A stretch of 64,000 nt of DNA from Actinomadura sp. DC4 (GTDB lineage Bacteria; Actinomycetota; Actinomycetes; Streptosporangiales; Streptosporangiaceae), in the NCBI RefSeq assembly GCF_030406325.1, contig NZ_JAUEQY010000039.1, positions 25,360-89,359 of the forward strand, read 5' to 3'. Positions 24,509 through 32,533 of the stretch are shown piece after piece. The number at the start of each line of letters is the position of its first letter. Within the stretch, counting starts at the first letter, position 1. Below the pieces are notes generated by a model. It searched no databases, was not told the origin of the DNA, and saw nothing but the letters and a program-made list of their open reading frames with translations. A program made the position numbers and the translations under genes.

Positions 24509-25147
24509 TCACTCCGGCCACGGAGAGTTGAGAATGATCTCGACGAAGTCCTGACGGGTGAAACCGGGGACGAAGTGCGCGAGGACGTCGTCGTTCATGG
24601 TCCCGAACGTGGTGTCCGGGCGGTCCTTCATGCCTTCGGTGAAGGCCCGCAGGATGTTCTGCTTGAAGTCCGGCCGCTCGTGCGCGGCGGTGACCGCCGC
24701 GACGTCCCGGTCCTCGATCTCCTCCAGCTCGAAGCCGAGCACGTCGGTCTCGACGCCGGCGGTGACGAGGGCGACCTCGGGCCCGAGGTGTTCGGGCACG
24801 CCGGGCGTGGTGTGCAGGGCGATGCCCAGCCAGACGGCGCGGGCCTCGGCCTCCGTACGGCCGTGCCGTAGCAGGAAGTCACGGGCCAGGTCGGCGCCGT
24901 CGATCTCGAACCGCTGGTCCGTACGGCGGTAACGTTCGGTGAGGCCCAGGTCGTGGAACATCGCGCCGACGTAGAGCAGTTCGGGGTCGGCGTGGAGGCC
25001 TCGGTGGCGGCCCTTGAGGCTGCCGAAGAGGAACACGCGGCGGGAGTGGTCGAACAGCACGGGCGTGGCCGCCTCGCGTACGAGCTCGGTGGCCTCGCGG
25101 GCCAGCGGGGTGTCGGGGATCGCGATCCCGGCGATGGTCTGGGTCAT
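24509..25147 (-). CDS. HD-domain hydrolase (cyanamide hydratase-like)
   Basis: A 212-residue HD-superfamily protein. The metal and catalytic histidines are visible in FDHSRRVFLFG, in MFHDLGL (the HD pair) and in ALHTTPGVPEHLGPE. The layout matches HD proteins annotated as cyanamide/isocyanide hydratase-like, and an FTRQDFVEIILNSPW tail is also typical of them. It is divergent from a GlxA-type regulator, a pairing I recall as common in actinobacteria, which suggests regulation by that protein. The true substrate is unknown. Confidence 0.82.
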   Translation of the reverse strand: MTQTIAGIAIPDTPLAREATELVREAATPVLFDHSRRVFLFGSLKGRHRGLHADPELLYVGAMFHDLGLTERYRRTDQRFEIDGADLARDFLLRHGRTEAEARAVWLGIALHTTPGVPEHLGPEVALVTAGVETDVLGFELEEIEDRDVAAVTAAHERPDFKQNILRAFTEGMKDRPDTTFGTMNDDVLAHFVPGFTRQDFVEIILNSPWPE

Positions 25148-25270
25148 CGGTCGTCTCCGTTGGTGTGGTCGGTCGTTGCGGGCCTGTTCCCAGCCTGGCG
25201 ACGGCGGCCGTTCGCCGCCCCCCGCCGACGGCCAGGTTTCGCACGGAAACGGACACGAAAGGAGCGCGCA

Positions 25271-26245
25271 GTGCAGCACCGGGTCGGGGTCGTGGTCTTC
25301 GACGGCGTCAAGATGCTCGACGTCGCCGGGCCCAGCGAGGTGTTCGCCGAGAGCAACCGGCACGGCGCGGACTACGGGCTGTCGGTCTGCGCCGTGGGCG
25401 GAGGCTCGGTCATGTCCTCGACCGGCATGCGGATCACCGCCGACACCGACGCGAGCGCCGACGGTCTCGGGTTCGACACCCTGCTGGTCGCGGGCGGCGA
25501 CCTGCTGCCGACCCGCCCCATCGACCCCGCACTGCTCCGGGCCGTCCGCGGCCTGGCCGCCCGGTCCCGGCGGGTCTGTTCGATCTGCACGGGAGCGTTC
25601 ATCCTGGCCGCGGCCGGGCTCCTGGACGGTCACCGGGCGACGACCCACTGGCAGCATACCCGGCTGCTCGCCGATGCCTACGCCTCGATCACCGTCGAGC
25701 CGGACGCGATCTTCGTACGGGACGGCGACCTGTTCAGCTCCGCCGGCGTCACCGCGGGCATCGACCTGGCCCTGGCGCTGCTGGAAGACGACCACGGCGA
25801 GGGACCGGCGCGGCAGGTGGCCCGGTCGCTCGTCGTCTTCCTGCAGCGCCCGGGCGGCCAGTCGCAGTTCTCGCCGGCGCTGCGCGGGCCGCGCCCGCGC
25901 ACGCCGGTGCTGCGCGCCGTCTTCGACGGCATCGTCGCCGACCCCGCCGCGGACCACTCGGCCGCGGCGCTGGCCGCGCGGGCGTCGGTCAGCACCCGGC
26001 ACCTGACCCGGCTGTTCCGAGACGAGCTGGGCACGACGCCCGCGAAGTACGTCGAGGCCGTACGGTTCGACAGCGCGAAGGCGGCCCTCGACGGCGGCCT
26101 CGGCGTCGGCGCGGCGGCCGAACGGGCCGGCTACGGCAGCCCGGAGTCGTTGCGCCGCGCGTTCGTCAGCCGGCTCGGCGTGTCGCCGCGGGCGTACCAG
26201 CAGCGGTTCGCTCGTCCCGGCGCCACGACGCGTGATCGCCGCTAG
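25271..26245 (+). CDS. GlxA-family AraC-type regulator
   Basis: A 324-residue protein with an N-terminal DJ-1/PfpI-like domain (VGVVVFDGVKMLDVAGPSEVF, then the SICTGAFILAAAGLLDGHRATTHW nucleophile-elbow region) and a C-terminal AraC double HTH (about 225-310) including STRHLTRLFRDELGTTPAKYVEAVR and AAERAGYGSPESLRRAF. The GTG start follows an AAAGGAG box (25258-25264). It is divergent from the HD-hydrolase gene. Its stop codon overlaps the convergent lipoprotein stop (CTAG). Confidence 0.88.
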   Translation: MQHRVGVVVFDGVKMLDVAGPSEVFAESNRHGADYGLSVCAVGGGSVMSSTGMRITADTDASADGLGFDTLLVAGGDLLPTRPIDPALLRAVRGLAARSRRVCSICTGAFILAAAGLLDGHRATTHWQHTRLLADAYASITVEPDAIFVRDGDLFSSAGVTAGIDLALALLEDDHGEGPARQVARSLVVFLQRPGGQSQFSPALRGPRPRTPVLRAVFDGIVADPAADHSAAALAARASVSTRHLTRLFRDELGTTPAKYVEAVRFDSAKAALDGGLGVGAAAERAGYGSPESLRRAFVSRLGVSPRAYQQRFARPGATTRDRR

Positions 26246-26667
26246 GAGGAGACCTCGCTGATGCCGGGCGTCGGGCAGAGCATCTTCTTCTCCGCGTGGA
26301 ACTCCTTCTCGGCCGCCCAGGGCACCGTCTTGCCGGGCGCCACGGGGACGAGGGCCTCGGCGTAGTCCAGCGTCGTCGCCTGCCTCGTGGTGAAGTGCAC
26401 CGTGATCTTGTACGTCACCGGCTTCTTGCCGGGGTTGGTGGCGGTCCCCTCCGCGCTCCAGCCGCCGGGGATCTCCGCGCACTTGGTCAGTGCGACGTTC
26501 TTGCGGACCTTCGGCTCATTGGCGATCTTCGTCGGAACCGGGTTCGTGGCGTTCGAGGACACCGCGGCGGTGTTGCGCACCGGGTGGTCGTCCGATGAGC
26601 ACCCCGTCACCGCCGCGCCCGCGAGCGTTCCGAGTGCGACGATGCTGACAACGTTTCGCATGTTCAT
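26242..26667 (-). CDS. Small lipoprotein, FxLYD-like
   Basis: A 141-residue protein with a lipoprotein signal (MNMRNVVSIVALGTLAGAAVTGC, lipobox VTGC). The mature part is a single beta-sandwich-like domain with GWSAEGTATNPGKKPVTYKITVHF, resembling FxLYD/telomeric-repeat-type extracellular domains, and ends with conserved-looking cysteines. An AGGAGT box 7 nt before ATG 26667 sets the start; the two downstream genes are convergent. The function is not known. Confidence 0.75.
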   Translation of the reverse strand: MNMRNVVSIVALGTLAGAAVTGCSSDDHPVRNTAAVSSNATNPVPTKIANEPKVRKNVALTKCAEIPGGWSAEGTATNPGKKPVTYKITVHFTTRQATTLDYAEALVPVAPGKTVPWAAEKEFHAEKKMLCPTPGISEVSS

Positions 26668-26799
26668 CGAATTACTCCTGACTGCGCTACGGCCGATACG
26701 ACACACGGTTCACGAACGCGGCGTGCGGGCGCGCGTACCGGCGTTGTTCTTTGTCGTAAATGACCGCGATTTGATGAGCGGTCTCTGTTCGGGGCCCTT

Positions 26800-27315
26800 T
26801 CAGTGCCGGCGGTGGCCCTTGTGGTGCCGGTGCTGGTGGTGCCGTACGTGGTGGTGCCCGTGGTGACTCACCCGGTGTCCGTGGTCCTGACGGTCGCGCG
26901 GAGCCGACCACCGTGCCGTCCGGGAGCGTGCCCGTGGCGACCGCGCCGTTGACGATGCCCCCGCGTTGACGTCGGCCCGGCTCGTGACGTACGTCCCGGT
27001 GCAGGTCACGGTCCGCCTCGCGCCGAGCGTCGTCGTCGGGCACGTGATGACCGGCGGTGTGCCCGTGCCGGAGAACGCCGGAACGAGTAGGTCACCGTCT
27101 GGCCCGCCGCCGTCACCGACGACGGAGCGGGCCGTCTTGAGGAGCCGGATCGCCGGACCGGGCGTCGTGGTCACCGTCGCCGTCGACGGAGCCGACGTCA
27201 CCGCCGGGCCGGTCGGCGGCGTGCCGGAGGCGGTCGCGCTGTTGACGATCACCCTGCCGGTTGCCCGGTGTCCGTCTCCGGGTGCAGTAACGGGGGGGTG
27301 TGTTCGCGCCGCCAC
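26800..27315 (-). pseudogene. Frame-broken remnant of a DUF11-repeat surface protein
   Basis: Conserved DUF11/DUF7507-repeat pieces appear on the minus strand in alternating frames: [20 protein letters not shown] then [12 protein letters not shown]; in a second frame [13 protein letters not shown] (about 27080-27115); back in the first frame [17 protein letters not shown] and TCTGTYV; and in a third frame [19 protein letters not shown]. The end is a histidine-rich tail ([15 protein letters not shown]) before TGA 26800-26802. At least three frame changes and a missing N-terminus show a dead gene. The functional ancestor would be a secreted, repeat-containing wall protein. Confidence 0.72.
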
Positions 27316-27471
27316 GATCTTGAGCGCGACCCTAGGAATAGCCGGCTTGAAAAGACCTGGAGCAACGACGATTCATTTCAGATCCAAGCCGTCCAACTAG
27401 GCCGTTATCAGCTACTTATGTCGCAATGGCTCGCCGCCGTGTCCCGGCCAATTCCGGACAGATCTGCCGGT
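27316..27471. other. Intergenic stretch without gene
   Basis: About 155 bp of lower GC than its surroundings between the DUF11 relic and the end of the MetE-like gene. I see no open frame, no strong hairpin and no tRNA. It contains CCGGACAGATCTGCCGG near the gene end, a palindrome with one mismatch pair and no loop, which is not a credible terminator. Confidence 0.5.
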
Positions 27472-28581
27472 CTAGAGCTCGTTGCCCCAGTAGTAACGGG
27501 CGGCCGTCTCGACGAGCTCGAGCCGGGCGTGCTGGCCGGCCCAGCTCACCCGGCCCGGAGCGCCGGCGGCCGGGGCGAAGCCGCCGTTGGTGCTGATCGC
27601 GATGTCTTCCAGGTCGAGGACCGAGGACGCCGTGTCGATCCGGTCCAGCAGGTCCTCGACGGACTCCGGCGAGGCGGAGCCGACGTCGACGACGCCGAGC
27701 GCGATGACGCGTCCCGCCGGGACGAGTTCGAGCGGGAAGCGGGAGTTCACCGCCTCCGGGTACTCCACGTGGATCCGGCCCACCGCGAGCCGTTCGAAGA
27801 AACGCGTCACGGCCGTGGCGTCGTACCCGTCGGCGAGGACCGGGGCGCCACCCGTGGTGAGGTCCAGGCTGACGCGGAAGTCCTCCCCCACGTCCAGCGC
27901 GACGATCGAGGCGGCGTCCGTGTCGGTCATCCGGTCGAGCAGCTCGTCCGGGTCGGCGCCGGCGGCGCGCAGCCGTTCCCGGCCGGCGCTCGCCAGGACC
28001 AGCGCGTACGCGGGGTTGGCCAGGCGGACGTGGTCGATCCCGTCGCCGGCCAGCGCCTGGACCTCCTCGCGGATTACGCGGGCGAGCTCCGCGCCCAGGA
28101 GGCCCGGCGAGGCGTACGCCGCCGAGGACCGGTCGGCGTCGAAGGACCGCTCCGTGACGAAGGCGGCGGACGGGAGCGTCACGACCGTCGAGCGCCGGGT
28201 GGCGCTCCGCAGGAACGACGCCTCGTGCGCGGCGAGCCGGCCGGCCGGCTCCAGCTTGGCGACGGCCGCCGGGCCGGGCGGCAGGGAGGCGATCTCGGCG
28301 AACAGCTCCGCGAGCGGCGTGGCCGCGGTCCCGCCGAAGCCCTTGACGGCGTCGTAGACGACGGAGGTCGTGTCGTCCCGGCGGTACTCGCCGTCGCCGA
28401 TCGCGGACAGGCCGATCCGGCGCTGCAGCCGGGCGGCCTCCGCGACGGCCTCATCCTCGGCGGCCCTGACCTCCGCGTCGCCGGCCCGGCCGGCGGCGCG
28501 CGCCTGGCGGGCCTCGATCAGGGCGGGCGGCCGGACCAGGCTCCCGGCGTGGTCGATGTGGTACTTGAAATCGTCAGCCAT
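27472..28581 (-). CDS. MetE C-terminal-like protein lacking zinc ligands
   Basis: A 369-residue protein of the cobalamin-independent methionine synthase/YxjG family: HAGSLVRPPALIEAR at the N-terminus, SAIGDGEYRRDD and LGVVDVGSASPESVEDLLDRI near the end. The zinc site normally made by HxC, Glu and a late Cys is changed: the HxC position reads S238-L-D240 and the SPQCGF-like position reads STNGGF (about 330-335); only a Glu at about 273 may remain. It is therefore unlikely to be a methionine synthase and may use another substrate or metal. A GAGGAG box precedes ATG 28581. It is the last gene of the seven-gene catabolic operon. Confidence 0.8.
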   Translation of the reverse strand: MADDFKYHIDHAGSLVRPPALIEARQARAAGRAGDAEVRAAEDEAVAEAARLQRRIGLSAIGDGEYRRDDTTSVVYDAVKGFGGTAATPLAELFAEIASLPPGPAAVAKLEPAGRLAAHEASFLRSATRRSTVVTLPSAAFVTERSFDADRSSAAYASPGLLGAELARVIREEVQALAGDGIDHVRLANPAYALVLASAGRERLRAAGADPDELLDRMTDTDAASIVALDVGEDFRVSLDLTTGGAPVLADGYDATAVTRFFERLAVGRIHVEYPEAVNSRFPLELVPAGRVIALGVVDVGSASPESVEDLLDRIDTASSVLDLEDIAISTNGGFAPAAGAPGRVSWAGQHARLELVETAARYYWGNEL

Positions 28582-28609
28582 GACGGCTCCTCACGATGGG
28601 GAACGGCGG

Positions 28610-29056
28610 TCAGGAACGCTTGGCTCCCGCCCACGCCTGGAAGGTCATGTCGAAACCCGCTCCGGCGACGACGGCCGAGCAGATCTCCTCGTCCTCGTCC
28701 GGGCTGCCGCCCGACACCCCGAAGCCGCCGAGGAACTCATCCCCGCGCTTGAGGGTGTAGCCGCCGCGGGTGGCCACGATCGGGTGGTGGCCCATGCGCG
28801 CGACCTGCCCGAAGAACACCGGGTCGGAGGCCGACCAGTCCTTGAGGAGTGCGCTGGGCCGCTGCATCACGGCCGCGGTGTAGGCCTTGGCGGTGGCGAT
28901 GCTCGGGGTCATCGGGCGCGCTCCGTCCATGCGTTCGAGCGCCACCAGGAAACCGCCGGCGTCGACGACGCAGAAGGTCATCGCCTTGCCGAGGGCGGCG
29001 GCCCGGCCGCGTCCGTCGTCGATCAGCGCGCGCGCCTCTTCCGACGTGATCCTCAC
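28610..29056 (-). CDS. GlcG/HbpS-family protein
   Basis: A 148-residue DUF336/GlcG-HbpS protein with the typical ITSEEARALIDDG start, FCVVDAGGFLVALERMDGA, the PSIATAKAYTA helix and a glycine-rich end GFGVSGGSPDEDEEIC. Family members bind heme or accompany oxidative catabolic enzymes; the exact role is unclear. The GTG start overlaps the upstream hydrolase stop (GTGA 29053-29056), so it is translationally coupled. Confidence 0.82.
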   Translation of the reverse strand: MRITSEEARALIDDGRGRAAALGKAMTFCVVDAGGFLVALERMDGARPMTPSIATAKAYTAAVMQRPSALLKDWSASDPVFFGQVARMGHHPIVATRGGYTLKRGDEFLGGFGVSGGSPDEDEEICSAVVAGAGFDMTFQAWAGAKRS

Positions 29057-29871
29057 ACTCGCACCGGCCCATCCGTGTCCGTCATCGTTTCGGGGTCGCG
29101 CTCGTGGACGCGTCGTAGGACGCGCTCGACGGCGGAGTTGAACTTCTCCGGCGCCTCCCAGTACATCGAGTGGGGCGCGCCCGCCACGACGTCGAGGTGG
29201 GAGCCGGTCACGACCCGCGCCGCGCGTTCGACGGTCGCGACGCTCAGCACCGCGTCCAGCTCGCCGGCGAGGAAGAACACCGCGATCCCGGACGCGACGA
29301 CCTGCTCGACGGTCGGGCCGTCGGCGTTCAGGTTGCGCAGGTCGGCCATCTTCGCGGTGTTGAAGGTGCCCATCTGCCGGAACAGGAAGGTCAGGTCCGG
29401 GTGCTCGTCGCGGAACCGCGCGCTGAGCAGACGGTCGAGGACGGGCAGCCGCGTGGCCGCCTCGCGGTCGGCCGCCACGAGCCGCGCGAGCTCGGGATGG
29501 TCGATGCCGCCGAGCGAGTGGGCCAGGACCACTCCCGCCGCGCTCTCCGGCCGCGCGATCGCGGCCTTCAGCGCCGCCGCGGCCCCGATGGACTGGCCGA
29601 CGAGGAGCACGCGGCCGGCCTGCGCCGCCTCGATCACCGCCAGGATGTCCGACGGGAAGGCCCGCGCGTCGAACTCCTCCATCGAGGAGTCCGACAGGCC
29701 GAAGCCCCGCAGGTCGACGGTGATGACGGTGTAGCGATCCCGCAGCGCGGCGACCTGCTGCCACCAGGCGGCATGGTGACCGCCGGACCCGTGCACGAAC
29801 AGGACCGCCGGCCCGTCGCCGTGCTTTTCGAAGTAGACGCGCGTGCCGTCCTCAGCCGTGGTGAAGGGCAT
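29053..29871 (-). CDS. Alpha/beta hydrolase
   Basis: A 272-residue alpha/beta hydrolase: oxyanion FVHGSGGHHAAW, nucleophile Ser in LVGQSIGAAAAL, acid in FLAGELDAVL and His in AGAPHSMYWEAPEKF. It is similar to 3-oxoadipate enol-lactonase and haloperoxidase-like hydrolases, so lactone or C-C bond cleavage fits the operon. Its first 20 bp overlap the end of the upstream VOC gene. The C-terminal tail (RDPETMTDTDGPVRV) is not part of the fold. Confidence 0.82.
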   Translation of the reverse strand: MPFTTAEDGTRVYFEKHGDGPAVLFVHGSGGHHAAWWQQVAALRDRYTVITVDLRGFGLSDSSMEEFDARAFPSDILAVIEAAQAGRVLLVGQSIGAAAALKAAIARPESAAGVVLAHSLGGIDHPELARLVAADREAATRLPVLDRLLSARFRDEHPDLTFLFRQMGTFNTAKMADLRNLNADGPTVEQVVASGIAVFFLAGELDAVLSVATVERAARVVTGSHLDVVAGAPHSMYWEAPEKFNSAVERVLRRVHERDPETMTDTDGPVRV

Positions 29872-30274
29872 TCCCCGCCCCTTCCTTGACCGCCTGCGGC
29901 GCGGTGTAGTCCCGGCGGCGGTGGTGGACGAGCTCGATCATCGTGTGGTCGGGGTCGTGGACATAGCAGAACTTCGACTGGTTCTCCGGGCGCTCGATCG
30001 GCCGGGTGTGGCGGACGCCGAGCGTGTGCAGGTGCTCGAGGAAGCCGTCCCAGTCCTCCACCTCGATGGCGAAGTGGTACGGCGACATCCGGTCCATCTC
30101 CTCGACCGGCGTGAAGTGCAGGTCGAAGTTGCCCCGGGTCATCAGGACGACCTTGGTGTTGCTCTTCGGCGTGATCGCCTTCATGCCGAAGACCTTGGAG
30201 TACCACTCCTTGGTGCGTTCGGGATCGGTCGTCGGGAAGTTGACGTGATGGATGTAGGCCGGTCGATCGCTCAT
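29852..30274 (-). CDS. VOC-superfamily protein (glyoxalase-like)
   Basis: A 140-residue single-subunit vicinal-oxygen-chelate protein: N-terminal IHHVNFPTTDPERTKEWYSKVFG, SPYHFAIEVEDWDGFLEHL and YVHDPDHTMIELVHHR. The His in HHVNF and YHFAI and the Glu in MIELV are at the metal positions. Dioxygenase, isomerase or lyase activity is possible. The ATG follows AAGGAG and overlaps the FAH gene stop (ATGA 30271-30274). Confidence 0.82.
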   Translation of the reverse strand: MSDRPAYIHHVNFPTTDPERTKEWYSKVFGMKAITPKSNTKVVLMTRGNFDLHFTPVEEMDRMSPYHFAIEVEDWDGFLEHLHTLGVRHTRPIERPENQSKFCYVHDPDHTMIELVHHRRRDYTAPQAVKEGAGNALHHG

Positions 30275-31047
30275 TTCTGCTCCTTGACGGGGTTGCGCAG
30301 CGTGCCGAGCCCGCTGATGACCACGCTGACGACGTCTCCGGGCTCCATGCCGACCGCGCCGTCCGCGCCCATCCACAGGACGTCGCCCGGCCGGAGGGTG
30401 ATGTAGCGCGCGATCTCCTCGATGTAGTCGAAGGGGTCGAAGATCATCGCGCCGGTGGGGAAGGACGCACGGGTCTCGCCGTTCACCCGCACCGTCGTGG
30501 TCGCCGACAGGGGGTCGGCGTCGGTGTCGATCCAGGGGCCCATCGGCTTGAAGGTGTCGCTGTTCTTGGCCCGCCACAGGGTGCGGTCGCCGTGCTGCCA
30601 CTCCCGGGCGCTCACGTCGTTGCCGATCGTCCAGCCCCACACGCCGTCGCGGGCCTCGTCACGCGAACAGTGGCGCAGCGTACGGCCGATCACCGCGACG
30701 AGCTCGCCCTCGGTCTCGAAGCGCCCCCGGCAGCCGGCCGGCCTGACGATCGCCTCTCCGTCGCCGATGAGGGCGCTGTTCGCGCGGTACCCCACCTCGG
30801 GGCGGTCGGGAAAGGCCACGGCGTGCCCGGCCTCCTGGGCGTGCCGGATGTGGTCGGCGTAGTTGAGGCCGACGCAGAAGAAGGTTCCGGGGACGACCGG
30901 GGGCAGCAGCCGGACGCCGCCGAGCGTGGACGACACGCCCGTCAGGCGAGGCCCCTCGAAGGGGCCGCCCTCGGCCTCCAGGATCGTCTCGTCCTCGACG
31001 ATCCCGTTCCTGACCTGGCCTTCGGCGAGGTAGCGGCACCATCTCAT
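30271..31047 (-). CDS. Fumarylacetoacetate-hydrolase-fold enzyme
   Basis: A 258-residue FAH-family protein with FFCVGLNYADHIRHAQEAG, metal ligands in RFETEGELVAVIG (E-x-E type) and GNDVSAREWQ, and a C-terminal PGDVLWMGADGAVGMEPGDVV block. The family hydrolyses or decarboxylates acyl-pyruvates and 2-hydroxydienoates made by ring cleavage, which fits the extradiol-type VOC enzyme two genes upstream. Its length is that of the bacterial single-domain group. The start at 31047 is 10 nt from the aldehyde dehydrogenase stop. Confidence 0.85.
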   Translation of the reverse strand: MRWCRYLAEGQVRNGIVEDETILEAEGGPFEGPRLTGVSSTLGGVRLLPPVVPGTFFCVGLNYADHIRHAQEAGHAVAFPDRPEVGYRANSALIGDGEAIVRPAGCRGRFETEGELVAVIGRTLRHCSRDEARDGVWGWTIGNDVSAREWQHGDRTLWRAKNSDTFKPMGPWIDTDADPLSATTTVRVNGETRASFPTGAMIFDPFDYIEEIARYITLRPGDVLWMGADGAVGMEPGDVVSVVISGLGTLRNPVKEQK

Positions 31048-31057
31048 CGCCCGCGCC

Positions 31058-32533
31058 TCATCCGCGGAGCCGGTGCGAGACGCGCTTGGTGACCAGATAG
31101 CCGTCCAGCCCTTCGGGGCCGCCCTCGCGTCCGTAGCCGCTCTCCTTGACGCCGCCCGACGGGGCCTGCGGGACGGAGCCGCCCACGTGGTTGATGGACA
31201 AGATGCCCGCCTCGAACTCGTGCACGAGCCGGTCGGCGACGTCGGCGGAGCGGGTGAAGCCGTACGCGGCCAGGCCGTAGGGCAACGCGTTGGCGATCGC
31301 GAGGGCCTCGTCCAGGTCGGTGAACGGCATGATCGGTGCGACCGGCCCGAACGGCTCCTCATGGAGGATCGCCGCGCCGGCCGGCACGCCGGTCAGCACG
31401 GTCGGGGCGTAGAAGAAGCCGGGCCCGTCGATCGGGTGGCCGCCGGTCAGGACGTCCGCGCCGGCGTCTCGCGCGCCGGCGACGAGCCGGTCCACGGCGT
31501 CCCGCCGCCGCGCCCCGATCATGGGGCCCATCTGGACGCCGTCCTCCAGGCCGTTGCCGACCTTCATCGACTCCGCCGCCGCGACGAAGGCCGCCACGAA
31601 CCGGTCGTGGACGGCCTCGTGCACGAGGAACCGGCTCGGCGAGGTGCAGACCTGCCCGGCGTTGGCGAACTTCCCCCGTACGCACTCGGCCGCGGCGGCC
31701 TCGGGGTCGGTGTCCTCGCAGACGATGACCGGGGCGTGCCCGCCGAGCTCCATGGCGGCCGGTTTCATCACGGCGGCGGCCAGCCCGGCCAGGCGCTTGC
31801 CCACCGGGATGGACCCGGTGAAGGCGACGAAGCGGATCTCGGGGGCGGCGATCAGGTGCTCGGAGACCTCGGCCGGCACGCCGAAGACGAGGTTCAGGAC
31901 CCCGGCCGGCACGCCCGCCTCCTCCAGGCAGCGGACGAGCGCGCACGCGGTGCCCGGGACCTCCTCCGAAGCCTTGATCACGATCGAGCACCCGGCCGAC
32001 AGCGCCGCGGCGATCTTGCGCATCGGGCCGCCCGCCGGGAAGTTCCACGGGACCAGGGCGGCGACCGGGCCGACCGGCACCCTGGACACGCTGAGCCGCT
32101 GGTCGCGGCCTGCGGGGATGATCCGGCCGTACGCGCGGCGCCCCTCCTCGCAGTCCCACTCGAGCAGCGTTGCCGCCCGCATGACCTCGCCGGTCGCCTC
32201 CCGCAGCGGCTTGCCCTCCTCCCGCGTCATGATCCGGCCGATCTCTCCGGCCCGTGCCCGCATCAGCGCGGCGGCGTCGTGGAGGATCGCGGACCGGCGG
32301 TCGACCGGGACGTCGCGCCACAGCCGGAACCCGCGCGCTGCGGCGGCCACCGCCCTCTCCAGGTGCGCGGCGTCGGCGAGCGGGACCTCCGCGAGGACCT
32401 CCTCGGTGGCGGGGTCGATCACGGGCTCACCGCGCGTGCTGCCGGCCGTCCATTCGCCGTCGATGTACAGCGCGGGCCGCGGATAGCCGTCCGCGGGTCC
32501 GCGGACCGGCGCGCGGTCTTCCGTCGTCGTCAT
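31058..32533 (-). CDS. NAD(P)-dependent aldehyde dehydrogenase
   Basis: A 491-residue aldehyde dehydrogenase with the cofactor motif FTGSIPVGKRL, Glu in MELGGHAP and catalytic Cys in FANAGQVCTSPSRF. Its closest style is succinate-semialdehyde or glycolaldehyde dehydrogenase, including EEPFGPVAPI and a KESGYGREGG end. It would oxidise an aldehyde released by the ring-cleavage enzymes. The ATG overlaps the upstream VOC stop (ATGA 32530-32533). Confidence 0.88.
   Translation of the reverse strand: MTTTEDRAPVRGPADGYPRPALYIDGEWTAGSTRGEPVIDPATEEVLAEVPLADAAHLERAVAAAARGFRLWRDVPVDRRSAILHDAAALMRARAGEIGRIMTREEGKPLREATGEVMRAATLLEWDCEEGRRAYGRIIPAGRDQRLSVSRVPVGPVAALVPWNFPAGGPMRKIAAALSAGCSIVIKASEEVPGTACALVRCLEEAGVPAGVLNLVFGVPAEVSEHLIAAPEIRFVAFTGSIPVGKRLAGLAAAVMKPAAMELGGHAPVIVCEDTDPEAAAAECVRGKFANAGQVCTSPSRFLVHEAVHDRFVAAFVAAAESMKVGNGLEDGVQMGPMIGARRRDAVDRLVAGARDAGADVLTGGHPIDGPGFFYAPTVLTGVPAGAAILHEEPFGPVAPIMPFTDLDEALAIANALPYGLAAYGFTRSADVADRLVHEFEAGILSINHVGGSVPQAPSGGVKESGYGREGGPEGLDGYLVTKRVSHRLRG

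Noticed and set aside
26966..27400. Plus-strand frame of 144 codons over the DUF11 relic
   Set aside because: The recognisable family motifs are on the minus strand in alternating frames; the plus frame is a Val/Ala/Thr-rich mirror without homology.
27455..27471. CCGGACAGATCTGCCGG near the end of the MetE-like gene as a terminator
   Set aside because: It is a palindrome with one mismatch and no loop, too short and tight to form a stable RNA hairpin.
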